This document shows positions 35,481 to 45,479 of a DNA stretch of 64,000 bases, piece after piece (within the stretch, counting starts at the first letter, position 1; each line of letters begins with the position of its first letter). The notes beneath the pieces are model-generated. The model was given only the letters and a program-made list of their open reading frames with translations, had not been told where the DNA came from and did no database searches. Origin of the DNA: Saccharum officinarum (lineage: Eukaryota; Streptophyta; Magnoliopsida; Poales; Poaceae); assembly GCA_020631735.1 (NCBI GenBank), contig CM036179.1, positions 26,589,063 through 26,653,062 of the forward strand. Reading direction: 5' to 3'. The position numbers were made by a program, and so were the translations under genes.

Positions 35481-35950
35481 CGCTGTTTCCAGTAGTCGGA
35501 TTACTTCTACATGTATAGTACATACATGCTTTAACTAAATGGACCACTAGGATTCACGAACTCTAGTTCAACAAAGTTTGAAGATGATATGATGAGATCA
35601 TTCAACCTAACGTAGTAATCTCCAGGAAATTTCTTAATCAACAAACAAGAAGATAGATGCAATTTGTTACGCATGCGGGGCCCTCAGTCAGCATCCACAG
35701 TTTATTTTTGAAACTTAACCCCACTTCTATATATACTTTGCAGCATGCATTATCTACAACAAGAATTTTCTTGGTTAATCTCCAAAATCCACCATATAAT
35801 GCGAAGAGTAGCATGCATTAAATATGATCGATGATCAATATGCATACAGGGCCGGGGCGCCTACATCAAATGAAGATATGAATGAAGGAGCCAGCACGGG
35901 GAGAGCTTGCGTGCATATGTACATACACACATAAAGACGATGTCAAATAA

Positions 35951-36291
35951 AGGGGTGTTTAGTTTGGAGGTGAAAAATTTTTGGGTGTCACATCGGATGT
36001 TTCATGGAATGTCGGAAGGGGTTTTCGGATACTAATTAAAAAAACTAATTACATAACTCGCCTGGAAACCGCGAGACGAATTTATTAAGCCTAATTAAAC
36101 TATCATTAGCATATGTGTACTGTAGCACTTAAGGCTAATCATAGACTAATTAGGTTTAAAAGATTCGTCTCGTGGTTTCCAACCAAACTGTGCAATTAGT
36201 TTTTTTTCGTCTACGTTTAGTATTCCATGCATGTGTCCAAACATTCGATGTGATGGGGTGAAAAAATTTTAGGTTGGAACTAAACACCCCC
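35951..36291 (+). mobile_element. Tourist-like MITE, 341 bp
   Basis: The termini 'aggggtgtttagtt' and 'aactaaacaccccc' are inverted repeats. TAA flanks both sides (35948-35950 and 36292-36294). The interior has internal symmetry around 'agcctaattaa' and 'ttaggtttaaaagattcgtc'. The trinucleotide duplication fits PIF/Harbinger-type elements. Confidence 0.8.
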
Positions 36292-36353
36292 TAAAGATCG
36301 ACATCCGGTAGGCATCTTAAATAGCTGTGCATAATAAATGGGCATAAAACTTA

Positions 36354-36585
36354 GGGCCTGTTTGGTTTCGTTTTTGTTAAAGTTTAACTCTCATCACATC
36401 AATGTTTTCTCAAATGTATGGACTACTAAATATAGACTAATTGCATGCATGTTGGTACAGATTAGGAGTAATTTACGAGACAAATATATTAAGCCTAATT
36501 AGTCTAAGATTAGAAACTTTTTGTCAAATAAGACGAAAGTGCTACAGTATTTATTAAACTTTAACTCCTCAAACCAAACACCCCC
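36354..36585 (+). mobile_element. Tourist-like MITE, 232 bp
   Basis: Ends are 'gggcctgtttggtt' and 'aaccaaacaccccc', flanked by TTA at 36351-36353 and 36586-36588. It shares the interior 'taagcctaattagtc' and 'gacgaaagtgctacagtat' with 36987-37211. Confidence 0.85.
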
Positions 36586-36986
36586 TTAATTCATCACTCC
36601 AGCAATGCAAAGTGGAGTACTACAGCGTATAGTATTAACATACACATGTCATCCCAGACATCCATTTATCGCAATAGTAAGGCTATAGCTGCTGAGGTCC
36701 CGTTGTCCCCAGCATTCAAGTATTTGAACCAGTGTGCGTGATTATATATATTTCTAAGTTGTCATATATCTACAAAACAATTTCTTTTAAAAAAATAAGA
36801 AATTAGAACTCATGAGAGAGTTAGTTTTATATATGCTCAAGTTGATTACATAGGATTATTACATAATTAACCAGTGCACCGTACCTTTTGTGTGATCGAC
36901 ATTCCTTTTGCCATTCCTTCCATAAAAAGGCAGGATTCTGCAAACAGTTAAGAACCTTAACATGAGCTAATAAAAAAGGAAACTTA

Positions 36987-37211
36987 GGCCCTGTTTGGTT
37001 ACAACGTGTTAAAGTTTAACTCCCATCACATCAATGTTGCGGCAAATGCATGGAGTACTAAATGTAGACTAATTGCATGCACGCCGACACAAATTAGGAG
37101 TAATTTACAAGACGAATCTATTAAGCCTAATTAGTCCAAAATTAGAAACTTTTTGTCAAATAAGACGAAAGTGCTACAGTATTTGTTAAACTTTAACACC
37201 CAAAACAAACA
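36987..37211 (+). mobile_element. Tourist-like MITE, same family as the previous one, right end decayed
   Basis: It starts 'ggccctgtttggtt' after TTA. The interior is about 90% identical by eye to 36354-36585. The right end 'caaaacaaacag' is worn and the second TTA is not visible. Confidence 0.75.
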
Positions 37212-38205
37212 GATGCATGCATTCGTGCAACACAATTGGGGTCTAATATTCTTTTTGTCCACAGGTAAAGCTGCTAATACAATAAACCGCTATTGGCTAA
37301 CAACAAGGTGCCAAGAATTATATGCTTGAAAAGTATATCAATGTTGCTTTCAATGTCTCCTTGCGTGTGTCTCATGTAAATCAGAGGTCATAAAGCGGTT
37401 ATCTGGCTTCATGGGCATGTCCGTTTGTGCATGTCTTTTCCCAAACAATAACTAACGAAGTGCACATATCTGTAGCTGGATTCGTGTACGTCTCTTTGCG
37501 TATGTCCCATACGAAATAAATTGAAGTTGTATATTGGTCCACATGTAGTTGCTGGGATGCTAATCAATGTAATATATAAGCAGTGGTGTGTGTTAAGGAA
37601 TCTCCATCCAAAGTGATGGACGACGTGACCTACTAGCTTTATGTGTGTATATACAATAGCGATAATAAATTGGTTTTACAAAATTTGTCTACATGAAGTG
37701 CAATGTGAAAGAAGTACTGTGTCTTGTAGTACCTTCAGCATTTTATTTAACATTTTGGAAATTAGTGCAGCCCCGAAGACACATGTTTGATGATTCTAAG
37801 AAAGCAATGTTCATGACAATTTCATGTGATATACATTACTAAGCTCATGTATTAATTTTAGGGCCCAAGAAAAATAAAATAGAAACCGCCAGGTGCATCA
37901 ATGCATGGGTATGGAGTATATACGCCAGTGCAGAAACAGACATATGCAAGCGGACAAGCAAGCTTCGATTAGATGCATGCAAATGCATGTGCAGGTGCAC
38001 ACACTGCATACAGGCAGCAGCAGCAGCAGCAACTAGTGCAGGCAGGAGAGGGCGTGGGGGCCGGCCGCGCCGGACACAAAAAGATGATCGCGCCTGTGCC
38101 CTAGCTAGTTGCATGCAAACAACCGGCCGCTCACATGATTAAACAGGCTTCATCTACCATAGGTCACTGTAGCACCTTTCTTACGGTGTCCATACTATTA
38201 TACTA
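37212..38205. other. Intergenic DNA without recognised features
   Basis: A short (cag)n run lies near 38013-38031. Several small frames exist but none has a known domain. Nothing else is supported. Confidence 0.4.
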
Positions 38206-38437
38206 GGCCCTCCAGAAAATTTTGTAAAATTTTTCAGATTTCCCGTCACATCAAATCTTTGACACAGGCATGAAGCATTAAATATAGATAAAAAATAAAA
38301 CTAATTACACAGTTTAGATGAAATGGATGAGACGAATCTTTTAAACCTAATTAGACCATGATGGGATAATATTTGCCAAATAACAACGAAAAGAGCTGCA
38401 GTACCGTTTTGCAAAAAAAAATGATCTAAACCGGCCC
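38206..38437 (+). mobile_element. Tourist-like MITE, 232 bp
   Basis: It is flanked by CTA at 38203-38205 and 38438-38440. Ends are 'ggccctcc' and 'aaaccggccc'. The interior has 'cccgtcacatcaaatctttg' and 'actaattacacagtttag', as in the next element. Confidence 0.7.
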
Positions 38438-38559
38438 CTAGTATACTGTACGTATGCTGCTGTGCAGTCAGACGTACTGGAGTCACAAATAAATACTATG
38501 CATGCCCAAATGCATGATCAATAATTACCCAGCGGAAGATGGCGGAGTATCCGAGCTAT

Positions 38560-38801
38560 GGACCAGTTTAGTTCCAAAAAAATTTACAAAATTTTTCAGA
38601 TTCCCCGTCACATTGAATCTTTGACACATGCATGAAGCATTAAATATAAATAAAAAAATAAAACTAATTACACAGTTTAGACGAAATGGACGAGATGAAA
38701 CTTTTAAGCCTAATTAGATCATGATTGGACAATATTTGCCAAATAACAATGAAAAGCGCTACAGTACCATTTTGCCAAATTTTTCGGAACTAAACCGGCC
38801 C
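38560..38801 (+). mobile_element. Tourist-like MITE, 242 bp
   Basis: TAT flanks both sides (38557-38559, 38802-38804). Ends 'ggaccagtttagttcc' and 'ggaactaaaccggccc' are good inverted repeats. It is closely related to 38206-38437. Confidence 0.8.
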
Positions 38802-39604
38802 TATATAAGAGTGCGTGCACGCAGACATGGAATTTAAAGTCTATCGTCGTTTTCAAATCTTTTATTTGAGACACGTTACATCATTTGTTTAATTATTTTT
38901 TGGTATAACTGATGCAACATGCATTTTAACTTGTGGTAGCATCATACAATACTACGGCATAATTTTCTTAGGCCTTGTTTAGATCCTACAGTTGCATTCT
39001 TTCGTGGACGAAGGGAAAACTATCTGGAATGCACAGCTAACAATCAAAGAGATACAGTTTCCGTACGTACATCAATCAAAAGTTTTTCCTACATGACTAT
39101 TATATTTAATCTGAACTGTACTTTAAGTTGATGGACTTAACTCATCAAGCATAGATACAGCAACGACATTGATGAGCTTTTATCTTGTTATACTCAAGTT
39201 TGCAAAAAAGGAAATGGGAGCTCATTGTTTTATTGCATGCAAATTAAAGGAGGATGATGCATATATATTTATATATCATTTATATGAATAAATGCAGATT
39301 ATTGCTACTACACAGCTGCTTTCTGCCCATCCTTTAGTATATATATAGACAGAGTAGCCAGGAGCAGCCTCTGCAAATTATAGCATCGACGACCGATATA
39401 TATAGTATCTCTTTCTCTTCTTTATTAGAGAGAGGAGAGGCGAGGCGATTGAATGAATTGAATGATACGAGAGACACGGAGAAGTCATGGCACAGTTAAG
39501 TAACACATAAGTGTATCAGAGGCTAGATAGCGGGGCGGGGTGCAGACAGGCCCGCGCCCTACAAAATGATGATGAGCCGTTAATTCCTACAGTGTATACA
39601 TTTA
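38802..39604. other. Intergenic DNA with a MITE end fragment
   Basis: 'ttaggccttgtttagatcc' near 38970 looks like one end of another MITE without its partner. TATA-like 'tatatatag' runs occur near 39343 and 39402, followed by 'tctctttctcttc'. No coding frame of note follows, so I do not call a promoter. Confidence 0.35.
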
Positions 39605-39858
39605 GAGCCTGTTTAGTTCCTCCCCAACCCAAAAAGCAAACCCAAAAAGTGCTACAGTACCTGTCACATCAAATCTTGCGTCACATGCATGGAGTACTAA
39701 ATGTAGACGAAAGAAAAAACTAATTACACAGTTTAGTTGTAAATCACGAGACAAATCTTTTGAGCCTAATTAGTCCATGATTGGACACAAATTGCCAAAT
39801 AAAAACGAAAAGTGCTACAGTAGCCGAACCCAAACTTTTTCACCAACTAAACAACCCC
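39605..39858 (+). mobile_element. Tourist-like MITE, 254 bp
   Basis: It is flanked by TTA at 39602-39604 and 39859-39861. Ends are 'gagcctgtttagtt' and 'aactaaacaacccc'. The motif 'aaaaagtgctacagtacctg' lies near the left and 'gaaaagtgctacagtagccg' near the right. Confidence 0.85.
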
Positions 39859-40030
39859 TTACATATATGCAAATGCATATGATGCCACGCACGGAACCAA
39901 ACGGCCCTCATGCATCTAGCTACTACCTAGCTCCCTCTTAAAACAATGCAATTTTAGATGCATTTTTCTCTTAAAGTATGTAAAGTTTGAATAAATATAT
40001 AGATAGAAATATTAATGTTTATGAAACCTA

Positions 40031-40272
40031 GAGCCTGTTTAGTTCACAAAAAGTGAACCCAAAAAGTGATACAGTACCTGTCACATCAAATCTTGCGGCA
40101 CATGCATGGAGTACTAAATGTAGACGAAAAAAAACTAATTACACAGTTTAGTTGTAAATCACGAGATAAATCTTTTGAGCCTAATTAGTCCATAATTAGA
40201 CACAAATTGTCAAATAAAACGAAAAGTGCTACAGTAGCCGAACCCAAACTTTTTCACCAACTAAACAAGCCC
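40031..40272 (+). mobile_element. Tourist-like MITE, 242 bp, close relative of 39605-39858
   Basis: CTA flanks it (40028-40030, 40273-40275). The start 'gagcctgtttagttc' and the interior are nearly identical to the previous element, so these two amplified recently relative to the others. Confidence 0.85.
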
Positions 40273-40567
40273 CTAGTAGATAAACTATGAAAATATATCT
40301 ATAACAAATCTAAAGATACTTATTTAATATCATAAATATCGATATTTTTATATACATAGTTAGTCAAACTCAAAATATTTTAACTTGTATTTTTCTATTC
40401 TACAATTGTATACTTTTCTAGTTGGAGATCTCTTCACTCCTGCAGCTGAATGCGGCATTCACATGCATTTACTCGGCCATATAAACGCATTCAAGCACAT
40501 TCAGCTGGCACTGTACCTACTACCCCCTCCGCGTGTAGCCCTAGCGAGAGCCATGCTTATGGGCTAT

Positions 40568-40841
40568 GGCCTGGTTTAGATTCCAGATTTTACCTCTCAA
40601 ATTCACTATGCAAAATTCCTATTCCCCGTCACATCAAAATGTCGGCACATATATAGAGTATTAAATGTAAATGAAATAAAAAACTAATTGTACAGTTTTG
40701 TTGTATTTTGCGAGCTGAACATTTAGAGCCTAATTAATCAAGATTTAAACAATTATTACCAAATAAAAACAAAATTGTTACAGTATGATGTGACCTTTAC
40801 TATGCAAAATTTAGACCCAAATTGAGCATCTAAACGAGGCC
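40568..40841 (+). mobile_element. Tourist-like MITE, 274 bp
   Basis: TAT flanks it (40565-40567, 40842-40844). Ends are 'ggcctggtttagattcc' and 'taaacgaggcc'. The interior 'actatgcaaaattc' near the left is mirrored by 'ctatgcaaaatttagac' near the right. Confidence 0.8.
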
Positions 40842-41226
40842 TATATGCATGGTTCATGCATGATGTAGAGAAGGAAGCTATAGGGGGCCGGCAGAGTCAG
40901 TTGCATGCGTCGTCGTCAATAATGTGGGTGAACTACGAGCTACTATACGTCTCAGGCTGCAGTGGAATCAGATGGCACACTGGTGACTGGTGCAGGGCCG
41001 GATCGGAGGAAAGAAGAAAGATCCGTCAGGGGAAGAAACGAACAACAGTTAGACGACAAAGAAGCCTCCTGTATTTCCGCCGGTGGCCACCGAACAGAAT
41101 TGCAGTTCCTGCTGGCAGCTGCGATGCTGCATTTGCCATCATGCTTCGCTGACCAACAATTATATGCGCTTGTAACTGTCTCTCTTTCTCACTCAGACAC
41201 GCACAGTGTGTGTGGTACGTATACAT

Positions 41227-41491
41227 GCAGGCCTCGGTTAGTTCAGTGAATTGGGAAGAAAAACACTGTATCAGAATTCCTGTAGCATTTCGTTTGTATT
41301 TGGTAAAAATTATCCAAATTTTGACTAACTTGGCTTAAAATGTTCATCTCGCAAAGTACAACAAAACTGTGCAATTAGTTTTTAATTTCATCAACATTTA
41401 GTACTCCATGCATTTGCCGACATTTTGATGTGACAGAGAATCTTCTTTTTACATAGTGAAATTTGGAAAGAATAGGGAAATAAACAAGCGC
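41227..41491 (-). mobile_element. Tourist-like MITE in reverse orientation, ends decayed
   Basis: The interior carries inverted versions of the family words ('aaaactgtgcaattagtttt', 'tttagtactccatgcatttg'). Left 'ggcctcggttagttc' and right 'aaataaacaagcgcgc' are only partly complementary and no clear duplication is visible. Confidence 0.6.
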
Positions 41492-41656
41492 GCAGAAATC
41501 ATTGCCCGCCTGGGCCACACATTACTGCGGAAGCCTGTCAGACAGATCTCCCTCCCCAGCCGCCCCCGGCCCTCTCTCTCTCCCTCTCTGTTTTTATGGT
41601 CAAGCTGATGCGCGTGCAGCTAGGGCCGGCCGGCACACAAGGTCACTATAGGTGCT

Positions 41657-42200
41657 CACTACATGAGAAATTGAGGGATCATATTTCCTACACATGGCTA
41701 CCCTATGGATCTTAGAATAGAGAACACATGCAATGGGACATGAGGGGTCACTATAAACTCAACACACAGGCATGCATGAAAGTTTAATATAAATGAAAAT
41801 TAATTGTGATGGTAGAGCTTTGGCGTAAAGCCACTATGTAGGATTTACTTATCACAGACGTGTCTTAGTTTAATTACAGAAGCGGTTTGGACACGAGTCA
41901 CTGCTGTTACGTCTACGCTTGTTCAGACGTCTGTAATGACTACATCTCACGGACGCATGTTTAGTTTACATGTCTGTGATGTTGTCTCATCAAAGACGTG
42001 TCCTTAGTAAACGTGTTTGTATATATCATCATCGTAGACACGTTTGGACAACATGAGTCACTGATGGTATCTTTTCACAGACGCATTATGTTGGCACGCG
42101 TCTGTGATCATATATTATCACAGACTCTTTATATTACGTCTGTGATATGATATACAGACGCGTCGCGATTTGGTGTCACTGATAATGGTGTCTTCTTTTT
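41657..42200 (+). repeat. Array of 'cacagacg(c/t)' repeats, possibly one end of another CACTA-type element
   Basis: From about 41856 to 42190 the motif '(t)cacagacg', 'acgtctgtga' and variants occurs a dozen or so times in both orientations. 'cactacatgagaaattgagg' at 41657 resembles a CACTA terminus. No second terminus was found in the window, so the limits and class are uncertain. Confidence 0.45.
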
Positions 42201-43141
42201 GCAGTTTTGACACCATTAACAGCAACGCTAAACCTGTTTCTTACTAACTCGATAAACATGTTCTATGATAAAAAAAAAGTACATTAAGCATCGCATATGG
42301 TATATAACCATTTCTTGCAATAACACCTTTCACCAATTTGAAATGATTAACTTAAATTCAAGAAGATGGTGTTTTTCCCTCCCAGCATGGATGATCCCTA
42401 ATTATATATATACTCAAAATGTTCCAAGGATATGTCACATCAATCACAACCAATTTTAAATTGAACATACATACGCATACGGAAACATCAATGCTGCTGC
42501 TGTTAAATTTGTATTTAAGGTGCAATGGTTAAATGTTGGGATACGCGGGTGGCTACATGCTAGCACAAATTAATAACCGTGTAAAAACAGGATCACTTGT
42601 ACGTAGATGATCATAGATTATACTTTCTCGACGCGCAGCGTAGCGGATGACTTAGCGGAACGCGCGTAGTCAATGTAGTCAACATCGAGGAAGTAGTTGT
42701 ACGGCGTGAGGTAATGCACAACTTAACGGCACCTCTACGGACGTCCACACGTGCAGAGAGGAGAACAGCGGTGACATAGCGTGCTAGCGCTCATTGACGC
42801 ATGCACGTGGACTGCAGCAGATGAAACGCCACCGCTAGAGGCTTTGCTGCGGCTTCCTGTCCTTCACGCACAAGGGCGGCGACCAGGCTCTCACGGATGT
42901 TGAAGCTATGTGGTATTAGGGTTAATCCGCTCATGGCCGATGATTAGCATTTATATGAGATACTAATGGGCCAGCCTCATGGGCCAAGTGGGCTGACTAT
43001 TGGGCATATCCAAATCCAACAATAAATGGAGAAAAGAATCCCCCAATTAATTCAAGCTAGTAGCATACTTAAAGACGATATGTGCATGTGTTTGCCATTT
43101 CGTAAGTAAATGCCGTTGTGAAACATTCCACACATCAACCG
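42201..43141. other. Unassigned DNA with a GC-rich patch at 42640-42900
   Basis: The GC-rich patch has no open frame of useful length and no motif I know. It may be a relic of an older retroelement. The rest is AT-rich and featureless to me. Confidence 0.35.
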
Positions 43142-44427
43142 TAAAGTAGCTAGTGTATACCAGTTTGTGAATAATACCAGTTTGGCATTGTATATATCAT
43201 GACATATTATTGTATATACACACTGTACGCGTACACACTTCTACAGCAAGCAAGTTTCATGCACGTCAGATAACCGTAGTAAAATTAATGTCCTCCTACG
43301 TCTCCCGCGCCGCGCTAAGTATTTTCCAAAGCAGTTTTCCACTGACAGGAAGGGCCGTTGAGCTTGATGTACATGTCGTGAGAGTGAAGGCAGGTGGAGG
43401 GTAGGAGGTGGCGGCAATTGACCGCTCTGAGTGGGTCCTTGTTGTAAAACACATTGTCAGTGGTTAAAAATTTTAATTCTCCGTATCTCATGATAGAAAA
43501 TATTTAATAGAAATCTAATTGCATAGTTCAAAAGATATCCCATATCATATGCTTAAAATAATAGAAATTTACATCCATGTACCCCATCTACAAGTGCAAG
43601 CCCACTCATATATGCTATGATGGTAGAATTTTATTGGAATTATTCACATACATATTTAAATATGAATATTGGAGTTAAATATGCAGTGAGTTAGAATACA
43701 AAAACTGCAGTTAGGTTAATGTTCAGCATACCTACAGACTTAGGGATTTTCTCCCCCTGCACATATCATAGTTTAGAAAACTATTTCATTGTCTAGCTTC
43801 TTTATTATTTAACCAAAGTTTTGATCGAAGTACACATAGGGTATTCTAAAAACAAAATTGGATCATATAAATCAACAATCATATTTATGCAACCTATAAT
43901 TTCACATGGAATATCTTCTAGATTTTTCTAATTGCCATTAATTCAAAATTCCCTAAATGCCTTTCTTCATAGATCCCAAATCCTCATAAGTATATATCTA
44001 CCAATACAATTTCCACTATAATCTAGCCTGCTATATTCAATTGGGTCACTTCTCCATTGAGCTAATTTCAGATTAACCTACTCCCACTTATTTTTTAGGC
44101 TGCTTGGCCCTAGACCATCTATTACTTATGCAAGTGAGGCATTGAAAGCAAAATATCCCTTAGTTCAACTAGAACTATATAGACAAAGCATGCTAGCTTC
44201 TATATGCTAATATATATGCTAAAGTAGTGATAGTTGCAGCTCAACCAAAGCGCAACATAGTAATACACATTCATGTGGAATGTTCATACTCAATTCAACA
44301 TAGTCGGTAATAGCAATACACAAAGCTACAAGCTTGCTTGCAAGTGTAGAGATATAGACTCAGCCGGAAGGGACACGGTTAGGACCTCAAGTCCTTATAC
44401 ATGCACATCAAGAGATATTTAGGAAGG
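43142..44427 (+). repeat. Repeat B, copy 1 (cut on the right by the E2 insertion)
   Basis: It is co-linear with 60359-61602 from 'taaagtagctagtg' to 'tttaggaagg'. Several indels separate the copies; for example copy 1 has an extra AT-rich piece near 43620-43680. It has no coding potential. The right end is the point where the E2 LTR inserted. Confidence 0.8.
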
Positions 44428-45458
44428 TGACAAGATCCTAACATATGGGTATGTTAAGCCTCGGGATCAATGGTTCCCGACCGAAGAGACCTAACTGAGC
44501 CTGGGCACGCCGCAGCCCCACTCAGGGCTCGGGGGCTTGCCCAAGCCTCAGGCTCCCGATCGACGACGCACTCGTACTCGGCCCTTGGCTCCTACCTAGC
44601 CTAGACACCAGCCAAGGGCCGAGTGCAAGAAGACAAGCCCTGAGACATCGAGGCTTGGGGGCTCCCAGGCGCAGCACTTCGAGTGTGGCCTTGCCGGGGC
44701 GTGACACAAGAAGACAAGTCCCCGCGGCCTCCAGGGGCTAGGCGACTCCCGGGCCCACACGTCAGCCCCATGAGCCGACCTCCTTCGCCACCAAGATGAC
44801 TCCAGAAGGTCCACCTGGGGGAGACCGGTCCAAGCCGACATAGCCTGACACGCAGAGTGTCAGAACAGAGCAGCCGGACGACACCCAAGGCTTTTTCGAC
44901 TCCACGACACCGCCAAGGTCCATAGAGCACCGCTGTAAGACCCTCATGGACTCCGGCACATGTAGGCCATAGACACTTATCCCCAAACCACCATGTACCC
45001 GACCTATCTCGGTATATAAGGGATAAGGTCAGACCTTAGGGAAAGGGAGGGAGGATCCTAGACAGATCATTTGACTCCTCATTCAATTCGCTTCTGCTCA
45101 GCACTAAGTGCAGAGGCAACCCTGAGAGAGGCACCGAGAGCTCCTCCGCCGCATCCATCATCTTCCTCCTCTCTGATGAGGGGAAGACTCCACCGGCGGC
45201 GAGGAAACCTTAGGATTAGCACCGAGCTAACCCCCTACCAAATCTCTCTACACTCTATTGTAACCCCCCGATTTTGGGTGCTCTTAAGTATAAGGATCAT
45301 CAGCTACTAGATGTAGGGTACTGAACGGCCCGAACCAGGATAAACTGTTGCATCCCCTCTGTGATTCTTATGTTCTTGATTCCACCTGAGCCACCAGAGA
45401 CACGTACTCTGACACCGACTCAAACAACAATACTTGTCGCGGTTTTGACCCCGCAATA
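44428..45458 (+). repeat. 5' LTR of E2 (1031 bp)
   Basis: It starts 'tgacaagatcctaacata' and ends 'gaccccgcaata', two bases before the primer site. The TATA box 'tatataa' lies at 45013-45019. It is co-linear with E1 LTR-a and LTR-b read on the other strand. Confidence 0.8.
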
Positions 45459-45460
45459 GC

Positions 45461-45479
45461 TGGCACGCCAGGTAGGGGG
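45461..45479 (+). other. Primer binding site of E2
   Basis: 'tggcacgccaggtaggggg' has the same position and sequence type as in E1. Confidence 0.75.

Larger units (their letters stand above)
32064..35497 (+). mobile_element. CACTA (En/Spm) DNA transposon, 3.4 kb, without TNPD-type transposase
   Basis: The left end reads 'cactaccggaaac'. The right end, inverted, reads 'gactactggaaacagcggc', so the inverted repeats match except at the outermost base and one internal base. The flanking triplets are AGA and GGA, two of three matching. Both ends carry dense arrays of the subterminal motif 'tttgccgagtg' and its variants. The interior encodes only a Transposase_24/TNPA-type gene. No Transposase_21 (TNPD) coding is present in the left half. 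CACTA elements move by cut and paste and need TNPD, so this copy is non-autonomous. Its damaged right terminus may also prevent excision. Confidence 0.9.

Noticed and set aside
39340..39520. TATA-like runs and a CT-rich stretch as a gene promoter or microRNA gene
   Set aside because: Only a seven-codon frame follows ('atggcacagttaag'), no known microRNA sequence was recognised, and the hairpin is weak.
40856..41249. Overlapping frames of 95-98 codons
   Set aside because: There is no domain, no convincing codon pattern, and they end against a MITE; unsupported as genes.
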